A stretch of DNA of 64,000 nt, from the NCBI GenBank assembly GCA_009746045.1, contig RPFO01000038.1:442759-506758 (forward strand), read 5' to 3'. Below, in pieces: positions 23,964 to 64,000 of the stretch. The notes under the pieces were generated by a model, which worked only from the letters and a program-made list of their open reading frames with translations, was not told where the DNA came from and ran no database searches. Origin of the DNA: Mesostigma viride. Taxonomy: Eukaryota; Streptophyta; Mesostigmatophyceae; Mesostigmatales; Mesostigmataceae. How positions within the stretch are numbered: position 1 is the first letter of the stretch; every line of letters starts with the position of its first letter. Position numbers and translations under genes: made by a program.

Positions 23964-26114
23964 GGAAGTGTATAATATTATCCAGATCATGTATATATTT
24001 AGATGTAGACCTGAGTTCAAATAACATTTCTTAGAGGGCTGAGATGCGCGAGGTCCAGCATACATGTATATATCCATGGAGACATGTTACAAACTCAAAT
24101 GTTTCATTGTACCGTGTACGTACCACTAGCTCGTCGACGGGGGTATCCCATGTAATGTATGATTTATGAATTAATTAATCGCTTAATTGTACAATTTAAA
24201 TGGATCATGAACTTGTCAAGTGGCCTAATTTGGTTTATTTGGTTCATCATTTATTGATCTCAATCATTCTTAATTGAATCTCGAGCAATAGCAATCGTGA
24301 AGCAGATCCTAATCATGTGATTCGCATAATGAGAATAGGCAACAAGTGCTACTTTGAGGAATGCGGGGTTGGTCAGGTTATTATAGAGCTAGAGCTACAA
24401 ACGGCACATATATTGCAAACTTTGCGCTCCAGGCATGGAATTTCAAAAGTACCAAAATTGGAGCAGTAGATGTTGGGGACGCCCATATGCAGGCTCTGTG
24501 AAACAAAACTCAGGCCCATTGGGCCACTGGAGCTATTTTTCATTAGCATCACAATTACAACGCAGTACAACGCAGTGGGAAAAATGAGAGCCCTTCACAA
24601 CATGACGCAACGACATGAGCCCCATAAACGGGGCCATAGTGAGCTTGGAGGGTCAAAACGTTGAAAATAGGTGTTGTATAAGTTATACAGCATCAAACAT
24701 GCATCAAACATCATGACTGGATGACCTCAGTAATATGACTGAATCAGGCAGCCATAGCCAAAGCATCATCCACTCTCACAACGTGTTGAGCACATGCCTC
24801 GTGGGAACGGAGGTGCTGGGTTTTCATTCCATAACGCGTGCAATACTGAAAGAAAGAGGCACGTGTAATGCAAGGCTTGGATAGGTTGAGTGATCCATGA
24901 GCTTACATGCAGGCAAAGATGACGCTGGAATGCATGCTAGCAAATGGTGGCAAGATGCTAACAACACATGATTATACACCATGATTATGGGCACCTAGCT
25001 GGTCTTCTTGCACAATCAACGCAGTATAAACCATCAACATCCAATCCTCACGATATATGCACGGCTTGACGACGTATACAGCACCTAAATACTGCACAAC
25101 TGCAACCTGCTATGGCTGACATGCAAGCAACGTCGAGTAGGATGGCGGTCTTAGAGAGGCTGGGCAGAGGTCGGTAGAAATAAGTGGAAAACTGGCAGAA
25201 ACTAGGTAGAAACACGATATACTTACGCCTGCAAGCACTATTGAGCCGGTGGCAGAGGCCATTTCCAGGAAAATACAGCATACCGTAGCAATAGCCACGG
25301 TCACGCCTTACGCTATTTGCAGGCACCATCATGCCCGGCGCTACCCAATAAAAGTCTGCACAATTCTCGGTTTAGCCGAGAGTCCGGACGTTCGGAATGA
25401 ATAAACATGTGTTAAGAAGTCGAAACACCATGGAAATACCAAGCATGGTGCCGCAGCAGACCCGAGTCTTGACGTAATAATATGTATGCCGGTTTCCAGG
25501 GTTTCCGCATGAAAGTTGGGTGAGAAACTGGAAAAAACTACGTTTCCTTTGCCCCAGTACCTCAACAAACTCGTAGAAACCTAATTATCAACCTTTGAAC
25601 GCATCATCATGGTCGTGCCACCCAACAGCCACTGAAATTCACGCGAAAACTGGCGAGATCTACCTGCCGCCATCGCCGTCGTCTTCACCTTCGTCCCGCG
25701 AAAATGCCTGATTTCAGTGGTACATATTTGTTTGCAGCTGTCACAAAAAAAATACCAAAAATACCAGGATTTTTTCTTGAATTCTATGAGATGTTTCTGA
25801 CCTATCTTGAAAGTTTCAGACCAAAAATCGCATGTTTAATAGGTTTGCCACGTGTCAGATTACAACGCGATACATCGCGTTCTAACCCTACAACGCGATG
25901 TATCGCGTTGTAAAAAAACACGGGTTAATGAGACTTATATTAATTATTTTGTATCAATTATATATTGAGATACACTTAGTGTTTAATACTTTAGACGAGC
26001 ACAGTTGCCTTCCCTGCGTAGTGCATTCAGCTTTTGGGCGTTGGCCTAACTCTGAGTCGGCGGAGGCATGACCGCGCCAGCTGGTGAGTGGAGGCTGGAG
26101 GCTGCGCCGCCCGC
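23964..26114. other. Intergenic region, nothing coding seen
   Basis: No recognisable gene. A strong hairpin lies at 25861-25911. Other open frames are short and lack motifs. Confidence 0.5.
25861..25911. repeat. Perfect 19-bp inverted repeat (nested palindromes)
   Basis: Arms TACAACGCGATACATCGCG (25861-25879) and its reverse complement (25893-25911) flank a 13-nt loop. Each arm is itself nearly palindromic around CGCGAT...ATCGCG. Confidence 0.9.
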
Positions 26115-26343
26115 TGGTAGGGGTACTACTATTCGATATTCGGAACTACGAATATATTCGTCGAATAGTAGGTTGTTCCGATTTCGATACCGAACATGTT
26201 CGGAAGTAGAGCTTGCCTCCCGATACCGATACCGAATATGTTCAGACGGACAGACCGTTCGCCGTATACTGAACAAATTCGGTGTTCGGTTCGGTATTCG
26301 GGGGATATTCGGTATTCGGAACACTATTCGGTACAACCCTACA
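26115..26343. mobile_element. Small inverted-repeat (MITE-like) element rich in TTCGG/CCGAA
   Basis: The left end, GTAGGGGTACTACTATTCG, and the inverse of the right end, GTAGGGTTGTACCGAATAG, are imperfect inverted repeats; the body is filled with ATTCGG and CCGAAT blocks in both orientations. About 229 bp. The ends resemble hAT-type CAGGG/TAGGG termini, but no 8-bp duplication is visible. It lies about 50 bp downstream of the Pch2 stop codon, probably in its 3' untranslated region or flank. Confidence 0.55.
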
Positions 26344-26394
26344 TACGAGTACCATCTGCGAGTGTCGGTGAACAGCATTCACGGTCCGATCACC

Positions 26395-37467
<11,073 letters not shown>

Positions 37468-37538
37468 CTGGCAGCAATGCCAGGGGTAAGGCGCCATGGA
37501 TATTTAAAGGACGACACAAAATTTTGAATTAATGCCAT

Positions 37539-40500
37539 GGAAGATCAATGGACAACTAGTCTCTGGGACGTCAACATGCGAGAGGATTATAACGGTTCAG
37601 CGATCAAGGCATGTCGATGCAAGGTTTTCCATCATAAGTGCTGTAGTAGAGATGGAATGTACACGACACGTGATGTCTCCACGCATTACTGTTATTGTGA
37701 GGACAGGGTGCAGGCAAACCGTGTGGCAGTAATGCCGTTGCTAACATGGCAAAAACTTGCACCTATCCGGCAAGCAGGATGGCGGGCACCTTCTAGAAGC
37801 TGCGCGGACCGCACATCGCACATCAAGAGCATGGAACCTGGGAGAAAGTGCTCATTGAGTTTGACATACAATTTTCTAAAGATGAAAGCTACGGATGAAA
37901 TTCAGTGAGGTGTAGAAGGAAAAGGCAGCCTTAGTTGATCTTCACAGGCAAAGCCCGAACTGTAAGTATGCAAAGAAAAAGTATTCAAAGTACAATGGTG
38001 TCATCTATAGCCACTGAGAGCAAGGTGTAGTTTGGGCAGTAAATTGCCAATCAGATCGACTGTAATGCCATCATTAAATCCTCCTCGTTTCCCAACATTG
38101 TTCTCCCAAGCAACACTGCTGGCCTCAATGTCCAGAAATATCGCCATGTTGGTTCTTCATTGAAGAAACGTGTGGCATCCTGCAGTTGTTCACATGATGA
38201 AGTGAGGCCCTCCACTTCCAATTATAATTACAGGATAAATCCTGCCACAGGCATGAGCAGTCCTTGTTAATATAATATACACAGGTACGCATGAAACGAC
38301 GCATCATTTCAATAACCAGGCTGCATCATGTAGGACAAATAGGATAGGTTTAAGTTTTAAATGGACGGGGCAGAGCAAAAGGGAGACGTGAGGGGATTAG
38401 TAGCAGTAGGCTGGGGAAAAAATATCGTTAATATGTAGAGAAGGAAAGGTCGCTAACAGCCTAAGGTTCCCAGCAGCAGTCCATCTGTGAGAAGGGCAGT
38501 TCGTATGCGAATGACCACAGGTCAGAGGGAAAAAGAACGTTCACGATGCTTCACATCGATGCGGTAGTTCCTAAAGGAATGGAGATTTGCTAACCAATAC
38601 TAGAATGTCTCAGCCATGGTTTGGTACAAAAATTCAGAAAGTCTGCCAACAGCAGCAGGCCAGGCAGCTTGGTCGTCAGCATACCTCTCTATTGCATGCC
38701 GCATCGCTGCGGGCTTCGCCGTGCTTGTTCGCTTAAGGCAAACTTCCACTGCACGCAAAAAGACGTCGTTTTTCCCAAAGAAAAAGTGGGAAATTTTTTT
38801 AAGTGTTGCACGTTACCTGCGCAGCTTGCCAAAATGACTGGAAAGTCGAGCAGATGCACAGCAAGTCATTCAAGTATGTGTAGCGTACCATTTAGCGCAA
38901 TTTTTTGACCTTCAAACCGCGCAGGCATCACGTTAATGCCAGCCATGTCTTCTGCACCGTTTTCCATGTCAATCCAACCAACAGTTACGAAAATGCCACG
39001 TTCAGAATTTCACTACTTGCAAATTGCATGGCTGTCGTATGGTAACATTGATTTTTGCATCATCACGGCCAAATTCACGGGGAAATATGCATATAACGAG
39101 TCTAGCCGATACAGCACGTCTTGGCGGACAATCGCATAACACTCGAACTCATTATTGTTATGCACCAGGCACTGCCTTGGCCAGTGGCCACCATTATTTT
39201 AAAATGGCCAGTCAGTTCGCGACAGCCTGCCACGTGGCATTCTTGATGGTTTGGTTTGGTCCTTCCAATGTTTTTTTCTGCCGGCTGCAACAGGACGCCT
39301 ACTGTTGTTAGAGGTTGTTAGAGGGCTCCGTGCATGCAGACAATCATGTTTTTTTTTTTTGAGACTATATCGATGTGCACATGTCAGTTGGCTAAGCTTA
39401 GCCGCCTAGCGGCTAAGCTTAGGTAAGGTTTACGAAAATTTTCAAACTTTTCATTAAAATTATATTAAAATATTTAAGCGCGACGCACAGCGTCTCCACA
39501 GACATTTTTCTACCTACAAAATACAATGTTAATCATGATTCTGGCGCTGTCACAAGGTCCGGCCGGCGACTTGCGCCGGAAATGCGCGGACTACACAAAG
39601 TAATTTGGCACACGGCCACGTCCAGGCTGTTTCCTCACGTGACTTAGTGTTTTCCTGTTGACATCATGCCCATTTAATATTAATGCTGCTGTTACCCTGC
39701 TCATGACCATGCCCTGAATTCCATTCTTTGGTTTAGTGTTTTCTTGTTTAGGGGCTGGCATGCATGCGTTGCCGTTGACATGCCATGGATGAAAAACGCC
39801 AAGAAGAGTATATGGCCCCGCTGCCACCAAAAAGCACCTGGTTGATCAACCAAGGGGATAGCCTGCACAGTGAGACACAAACACAGCAGACCCAGCAAAG
39901 CAAAATTCAGGTTGTAAGCGAGTGGAGATTACTTTTGACATGCTTGATGAAGAAATATATAACACACCTTCTATTGTCACACCTGCTATAAACAAATAGT
40001 TGATTGATCACCTTATACACCACGTAAACATGCTAGCAGACGCGCTCTTCAGTCCAGTGAAAATCCACGTGCGAAGCCAGTCAGCTTACGCAGAAAGCAC
40101 CATGAATGTAAATGACGCCCCAAACCCGTGACCAGGCAAGCATCCAGAGGGGCTTTCCAAGCCCAGTATATTCCAGAAAAAAGCATCACAGATCCTTGGG
40201 CAACCGAACGGACGTTAACGGACATTCGAAGGACCATGAAGATGGCGTCCTGCACGGCTAAGAAAATAAAACGCAACGCTACGCTATGTCTTTGCTGCGA
40301 CTAGGTGGATTCGGTGAAAAGGAAAGAACGCAACCATGAAAATGCATCAGAAAGAGAGCAGGTAGTACCCCGGTAGGTAGTACGCCTCACCATCGGCATC
40401 GCCAGTTACGTCCCGTGGCAAAAAATCCAGCGTTCTTTCCAAAAAAGTTTCTTTCCAGAAACTCGTCGGCCCCACCCCACGCCTTCCACGAACAGCAAAC

Positions 40501-41826
40501 TGATTTTACTAGGCACCCAGTACGTAAAGCAATTAAGCATGATACTATACCTAAATTCCTATAATAGAATACCTAAATCTACAACGACATTCCATTTCCA
40601 GGTCGCCATAGCGACGCGGACCTCTCCCACGCAGGTATCACTCCGTTGACGCACCTCCAGCTCAGAAAATTTTGTACTTGCTCTTCAAACATAAAATTTT
40701 GACGTATAAAACCATGGCTGCGCATTCCCCATCCCAATTTTCTAGCGTACGTTTCCTGCCATCGCCAGCCAGAAAATTGCTCGCGGAGCACGTCACTTTG
40801 TTTTTCGTCCGGCGGCGTGGCCTGCGGCTGCGTCGTTTCGGTGGTCTTACTGTATCGATTTCGGGTCGTTTCCGTTGGATTTGTGACCGTTGGGGCCGAA
40901 GGCCGTTTGTTTTCCGTAGTTTGCTTGTTTTGTATTGGTTGTTTGGTGATTTAGTATTTGTACGGACGACCCGAGCCGCTAACTTAGCGGGTTTATCGCG
41001 TCCGTTGGATCCATCATCGGACGCTCCAGATTGTCGGCGGCTAACGTTTGAACTTTTTGCATTTTGCCTTCGTATATCATGCTGTACATCCATTGTACGG
41101 AATTGACGAATTGTGCAGTCATGATGATGTTACGTTTTCAAGCATAAAACCCGCATACATGCTGCGTCCTGTTGTAGCTCCTGTTGCGGAATGCAGACTT
41201 GGCCTGCTAGGATTGGCATCCGCATTTCCCACGGAGTGGGGACTGGGAAGTAGGGACTGGCCACGAGATCTTGTCACCTTCGGCTCACCCATCGCCATCC
41301 AGCAACCAGAAAAAACAGCTGTCACAAAATGTTGCACAGTATTCTGCCTGGAAACATCGCTTCCCCGTTTCCGCAATGAGCATTAGGCTTAACTTGCTCC
41401 TTACGCGAAGTTTTACTTGTAAATACAAGTTACACTCTCGGTAAAGCTACTGCAAAGACTGCAGAGCGGGCTAAGGACTTGGCTTTAACCGTCTTACATA
41501 TCTACAGTATTCCTGGTAAGGATATTAATTGTAACCTGTTTCACCAGCCACATTGCCAAGGCTACTGTACAGTTGGTACATGCCAACATGAGACCAGATG
41601 ATGAACACATTGGGATGACCACTACGTTACACCATGACGGTTTCTTGATGGCATACACCATACGCCAATCATATGGGCGCTGTATCAAAGTTCGCGGGAA
41701 TCTTGCCAGATAGGTGACCTCGCCTATTGCGGTGGCCAGGCATTCAACTGCATCCAGTGAATGAGGCCCGCCCACCTGCCTCGGTGTCATCCATTACGGT
41801 CCTTCGTTGCTTAGACTTAAATAGAA
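37539..41826. other. Intergenic region between Pch2 and the glycosyltransferase gene
   Basis: Divergent promoters of the two genes should lie here; no clear promoter elements were identified. A minus-strand frame at 40662-41093 (143 codons) encodes a very basic protein with an RPPKRRSRRPRRR stretch but no recognised fold, and the opposite strand is also open there, so it may be chance. A perfect hairpin lies at 39392-39422. Confidence 0.4.
39392..39422. repeat. Perfect hairpin, 14-bp arms, 3-nt loop
   Basis: CTAAGCTTAGCCGC, then CTA, then GCGGCTAAGCTTAG. Arms are perfectly complementary. Function unknown. Confidence 0.9.
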
Positions 41827-44657
41827 ATGAGTAAATTGGGCGTCCTCAGCTATCTCTTTCTCTGCCTACTCCTAGGGCCCATCTTGTGCGTATCCGCATC
41901 CGATGCAGACCTCCCGCAAAGCAACGCACGCCGGTTGCTGGACTGCACCCGGCCAGGCTGCAACTTCAACGTCGCGGGCACCGATATGCCGTTGGCGCAC
42001 ATGCCACCGCCCTACCGGAACCCTCACACCGGCAAGGTCTCGCCAAAGATATACATCTATGACCTCCCTGACAAGTACACCAACGAGCACTTTTGGACCC
42101 TGGGGACGGTGTCCCTGATCAACAGGTAGGCGCTGAAATGCCACACCATGATGTCTCTACCTCTCACTAGTAGGTTTTCTTCAAATGGTTCATTGATGAA
42201 CTTTATTCATATCCCTCATGGATGCGCTCTCTTGATATCTCTCCTTCATGCCTTCTCCCCTATCCCTTTCGTCTGTCGGCACGCCAGCCAAAACTTCTCT
42301 CCCTGCTCCCAAACTCCTCTGGCACTGTGACTTGGACAGCCCTGCTGGGAGTCCGCGGAGTTAATCGCAAATAGTACATCCCTCTCGGTGGGCTGCATCG
42401 GTCATGCACGTCCCACATGGCCCTTTCACCCTATCCAGGCGTATATGCCGCCTCTGTAATCTTTATCGATTATTGTATGTATTGTGTACGAATTAAGATA
42501 CGATCATACACGAATCACTATACGATCATACACAAATCAAGAAATTTGTGTAGTTGGCTCACTTAATATCATGCAGCACCTGCTATGCCACCAACCAAAT
42601 CGGTCAGTAACAGCAGGTTGGGGGTGGGGGGTATGATTTCCTCTATGCATGACTGAGCAAGATGCCATGATTGGTTCCACTGCGCTGTCGGCGCGGGCTC
42701 CAAGAGCACCTGGCAGGCCCTGAGACGGATTTGCAGGGCGTTGTGTACCGGCTCCTGCACACGCTCAGTGCGTACCCCCAATAGAAAGATGTCACCATTC
42801 GGACGGTAAAGTGACACGTCACTTATAGATCAACATCATGAAACGTCACTAATAGAAACAGGTCACTAATAAGATCAATATGATGGCTCATCAATAATAG
42901 AAACATATCACTAATAGAAACGATATAATGACGCATTATTAATAGAAACAGGTCATCCCGCCTCGTCCTCTTGATGCGTTCAGCCTCGTTGCCGCCCCGT
43001 GCATGCTCTCGCTCTGCACTATTTCTTCCTATCCTTCTCTTTTATTCGTGTTTAATACTACTATGATAATTTCTTGCTTTCCTGACCAGACCCCCAGCCT
43101 GCCTGCTTCTTACCATGAGCTCACCCTTTTTGTCCCCGGCCTTTCAACACCGCTTCTTTGGTGCAACATTTCTCTGATGTGTGTTTGCTACCACTACCAA
43201 TACCTGGATCTGTTTCTGCTACCAATACTAACGATCCTGAACTGCTGCTCGGCTACCGCTACCGCTCGCTGCGACCACTCTGGTTGGCTACCAGGCTGCG
43301 GGAGAGCGGGTACGTGACCAGCAACGGGGACGAGGCGGACTACTACTGGCTGCCCCACTCCATGCCCATGCCCCGGCCACTCATCCTCGAGATGTTCGAC
43401 CTCATCAAGAGGGAGCATCCCTGGTGGAACCGCACTGTCGCCGCCCACACGGCGCGCCACATCATGGTGCTGCCTTGCGAGAAGGGGCCCGGGGACTGCT
43501 CTTTTACGATGCTGTACGACCGGGAGTTGTGGCCCGTCCACACGCCCATCTCGCCCAATGAGCCGGGCATCCCGCCGGAGCTCAACCCGGCCAATCCGGA
43601 GCGTCGGGTGATGTTTATGACGTTGAATGGGCTGATGGATGGGTACCCGATTCGCCCATGTCTCAACTGTTTCCAGCGGGGGAAGGACATCCAGCTCGTG
43701 ACAGGGCACGCGCACCAGTGCGGCCCGCTGTGTGGGTACTCGTTAGAGGAGCTGCGACAGCGATCGCCGTTCTCCAAGCTCAGCACACACCCAGGGAGCG
43801 CGGCGAATAACGGGAAGCCAAGCAGCCGAGGGGGTCACAAGGGGGGGGACAGCTCTGGTGGGCTGTTCTCTCGGTTACTGGGAAGAGAGTCGAAGCAGCA
43901 CACACGGAACATTGCCGCGCTTCACGACCACGCCCTGGGCATGGCCCAACGGCTGTGCAAGATGCGGTTAGGGGATGATGGCACGCCAGAGGAAGTGGAA
44001 GAGTGCGTCCAGAAGCTTTACGAGAATGGGTGGTCGAAGCAAATCGTCTCGACCGCCCACCCAGCCCCGCACAGGAGCACGACCTTGTTCTGGGCGGGCA
44101 ACGTGCGCAACGCCCCCGTCATCGGAGTGGACAACTCGGGCCGCTACCACGCGATGCTCTATCACCACAATCGACCCGGGTTCCTGCTCGTAAACACCCA
44201 CGAGGTCACGTTGCGAGACATCGACCTCGTGTTGCCCCCGCATCCACCCGTCAATTACGTCGAGGAGATGCTAAGGTCCAAGTTTTGCCTTGTCCCGTTG
44301 GGCACGCGGGGAGGAGACCCGGACCGCTACATCCCCGCGGTCCTGTTCCAATGCATTCCTGTCTGGGTGGGATCCTCCAGAGCCACCCCCATGGCGCGCC
44401 CGTTGGAGGAGCACCCGGATGTCAAGTGGGACGAGTGCTCGCTCGCGGTCGACTTGGAGGACATGGCGCAGCTGCACGAGATCTTGGCCACCTACTCGGA
44501 GAGTGCCTTGGCGGCCATGCGGCGCTGCCTTGCGGGCATGTGGCAGCGCATGCTGTACAGCACGATCTTTGGGTCGTACCTTGGGGAGGACGGCAAGAAC
44601 GACGCGTTTGATGCGATCATGACCATCCTGCGGCGGAGGCTGGAGCATGCGCCGTAG
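41827..44657 (+). CDS. Exostosin-family (GT47) glycosyltransferase
   Basis: Two exons, 41827-42125 and 43295-44657, joined in phase (AG|G) at a GTAGGC donor and CTACCAG acceptor, giving about 553 residues. A hydrophobic N-terminus (about residues 5-25, SYLFLCLLLGPILCV) is a signal peptide or type II anchor, so the enzyme should act in the Golgi or secretory path on cell-wall or matrix glycans. The exostosin fold is shown by KIYIYDLPDKY, SNGDEADYYWLP, TLFWAGNVRN, and MLRSKFCLVPLGTRGGDPDR followed by QCIPVWVG. A low-complexity Gly/Ser insert sits mid-protein (about 43780-43900). The start is the first ATG of the frame that gives the signal sequence. The sugar specificity cannot be read from sequence. 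Confidence 0.88.
42126..43294 (+). other. Intron of the exostosin gene
   Basis: Holds short irregular repeats: ATACGATCATACAC twice (42490-42540) and about five CACTAATAGAAAC-like units (42815-42950). A branch-point-like TACTAAC lies at about 43226, some 65 nt before the chosen acceptor. Confidence 0.6.
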
Positions 44658-46865
44658 CAATGGACATAGTAGCTACTAGCTGTAGCAACTAGATTTAGCA
44701 AATAGATATACCTGGTTGTCTCATCGATAACTGCCATATATTTTAGCTGCTGACGTGTCTAAGCAGGAATTGTAGGCCAGGTCATTGTGATGGACGTTAG
44801 CAGTAGTATAGCAGGGGTCATCGGGCCGTTGACCGCGGAGAGCATTTGTCCACAATGTCTCCTCAGGATAATATTTATGATTGACCTGCCCACTTTTACC
44901 GCCTCAGGTTGCATGGCAAGATATCTGAGGAAGCTGTGACATCAGGATCCCATCGGTGTTGCAATGCTGAGGCTAGATGTATATCAAGGAGTGTGCAGTG
45001 CATGAGACCTGTACGCATATGCAACTTGTGTACGTACGTTATATAATTGTCTTATGAACGCTCAACTTTTAAGTTGACATAACCCACATGGAGTACCCAC
45101 ATGGAGTCCGAGGAGTAGTGACATCCAGCCAATCAAGATCAACATGCATATGGGGGCTCAGTTACATCGTTTTTCCCGTCTTTGTTCTTATCGTGTTGAT
45201 TTCATCACGACTCTTGTTGAACTCTTGCAGCGTTTATTGGTCAAAGACTATGACCGAAACATTATGCTCCGTCAAGTCCGATGTTTTTTGCAACGTCACC
45301 CACATCTGTTCGGTGCTGCCCCTTGGCACAAGCTCTACAACACAGGTCGTGGACCGGCTGGATCGCATAGTACCTCCGCACATCTGAACCCTATGATGCC
45401 AGATCTCCTTTGCGGCCGTTCCGAGCTTGGCACTGGATTCGTTGTCCACATCGTCGCGTCGCTGCAGCAACACGATGTTTTCTGGCATCCGCGGGCTTTT
45501 GGTTCCCGCCGCACATTTGAAAGTGATGTCCTCCGGCTTTTTGCCTTTACACCGTGTGCAGTTCTTGGACGTTTGGAATCATGGCATGGCTAACGTGATG
45601 ACTGACTAGCTACCTTTTCAGTGGTTTTCCATTTGCGGGTATTTCCTCGTAAATGGTGGGAGAGCGATCGCAGCAATGGTGCTCACCACTAGACACTCCC
45701 GGCCAGCTAGGCTCGAAACACACGCCCTGATCAAGCATGCTGTTTCCGGCCCCACCGTCTAGGTCATCTACGTCGCTCTACACGTAAGCCAGCCATAATT
45801 TGAATGCACACGGATACACATTTCCATCACCATTTATATTTATCATCCTGAACGACTCGAACACGCGGACAAGATAACGGCAGGCTCGAGCTACCATGGT
45901 CCGGATTCTCCCGATTTCTGGCCTGCGCTGGTTGTCTCCTTGATATGGGGGCCCAGGACCGCCACCGCCAGCCTGAATTCTCCACCGGCCGCGCCCCGGC
46001 CCCATATTCAACTCAGGGTCCAACGCGCCGACCGCCGGTAACAAGCCTATAGGCTGGGCCCCCAAATGCTAGCCCTTGCCTGCATGGGCCTGCTGCACCG
46101 GGGCTCCATTGAGCTGCCCCCCATGCATATTACACACAGCCAGTTTGTACGAGGCCGGATCAATGTTTGAGCGAGTTTTCTACGGCCACCTGCAGTTCAG
46201 TTGTACTGGACTACTTTTCTGGCATGCGCTGGTTGTACGTCGATCCTTGATACTGGACTACTAGTTACTGGTACTTTAATTCCACTATCACAGCTAGCCC
46301 GATGGCCGGTGTACCAAAATATACGCAACTGTTCTAAGCAAGGGCACAAGAATCGATCATCATGAAATAGCGCTAGCTTCGTTCGGGCATGTCATGCACA
46401 ATATACTGCGTACAGCCGTATAACGGATTATAGTAGCAGACACGCCTTGTTAAAAGCGTATGCATGCAGGTACGATCTGACTGAATTTGGGGCTCGGACG
46501 TAAAAGTTCCGAGCTCCGCGCCGTCAGCCATGCATGCCTGCTAGTTGTTGCAGCGGGGTTCGGCCACACAAAGAGCTATATCTACACTACGTTGCATGTC
46601 TATACATCTCGCCGTAGATCCAAGCCTACATGCGTACTAGTCTATATAGGGGCCCAGGGCAGCAATAGATATAGAGGGACAAAAAATAGCATGACATGCA
46701 TGGGGACAGGTGTAGATTTTTAGCACATACATGTCACATGCCACAATGATGCATGTCATGTGCACTGGTGCGCCACGTGCAGGTTCAACGAAGAGCTCTC
46801 CAAGGGCACTGCTAAAACACCTTCCAAGTGGTGAAGAGATGACAAATCATATTCATGAATAGCAT
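44658..46865. other. Intergenic region between convergent genes
   Basis: No certain gene. A plus-strand frame around 45088-45593 may be a decayed retroelement fragment (listed separately). The rest shows nothing recognisable. Confidence 0.45.
45144..45593 (+). pseudogene. Possible reverse-transcriptase C-terminal tail fragment
   Basis: A 149-codon frame, open further upstream without an ATG, contains GAQLHRFSRLCSYRVDF then LLVKDYDRN and VRCFLQRH. This resembles the pattern (LRLRRICS...DF...L...GYP) found after the RT domain in Penelope-like and related retroelements. There is no RT core upstream, so it would be a truncated remnant. The similarity is weak and by eye only. Confidence 0.3.
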
Positions 46866-46871
46866 TTTATT
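46866..46871 (-). terminator. Poly(A) signal AATAAA for Snu114
   Basis: AATAAA on the minus strand, about 100 nt downstream of the Snu114 stop codon (46973-46975), in an A/T-rich context. Confidence 0.55.
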
Positions 46872-46972
46872 AAAATAAATCTACCTACGCATGATAGAAG
46901 CAACATCCTTCCTCTATCCAACCATCTCCCAGCAGGCCTAGAATGCACTGATTTAGCAGATATTCCTGAAGA

Positions 46973-63999
<17,027 letters not shown>

Positions 64000-64000
64000 G

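Noticed and set aside
37532-37908. A 123-codon plus-strand frame beside the Pch2 start
   Set aside because: No motif, and antisense to the probable Pch2 5' region.
43194-44660. Minus-strand and other-frame open frames over the exostosin exon
   Set aside because: Shadows of a GC-rich coding exon; only the plus frame carries exostosin motifs.

Overview
This window is nuclear DNA from an intron-rich eukaryote, most likely a green alga or other early green-lineage organism. The evidence is long spliced genes with GT-AG introns, no operons or ribosome-binding sites, and two conserved genes (Pch2/TRIP13 and Snu114/EFTUD2) whose exons read closer to plant than to animal versions. I cannot name the species from sequence alone.

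Layout. 1-3160: duplicated and fold-back repeats, no convincing gene. 3160-15012: a satellite array of about 71-bp units with an internal inversion, split by a complete, apparently very young Copia-like LTR retrotransposon (7442-14051, LTRs of equal length with no difference seen by eye, 5-bp target duplication). 15275-15763: a G-rich minisatellite. 15764-18690: mostly non-coding, with two TATA-like sites. 18753-22100: a multi-exon DDE-transposase-like gene. 22239-23959: a TTAA-flanked inverted-repeat element. 23960-26394: non-coding, with a palindrome and a small inverted-repeat element.

26395-37467 (minus strand): Pch2/TRIP13, the AAA+ remodeler of HORMA-domain proteins. I resolved twelve exons with consistent phases; only the extreme N-terminus is uncertain. 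41827-44657 (plus strand): a two-exon exostosin-type (GT47) glycosyltransferase with a signal sequence or anchor. 46973-63999 (minus strand): Snu114/EFTUD2, the U5 snRNP GTPase of the spliceosome, with 22 exons visible; the gene runs off the right edge.

The host genes are independent housekeeping or meiotic genes, not a pathway. The most unusual material is (a) the retrotransposon, whose polyprotein reads integrase-protease-reverse transcriptase-RNase H, with a GPY/F-like integrase tail, a DTQ protease motif, AG...CT LTR ends and no TGG-type primer site; (b) repeated small duplications that copy exon ends together with their splice donors, in Snu114 and in the DDE gene, one of which would make a perfect 36-nt in-frame cassette exon; (c) a motif, GTTRCGCCGGCCGKCGTT, repeated in the introns and 5' region of the DDE gene; and (d) a private tandem repeat in most introns of both large genes, several abutting a splice acceptor.
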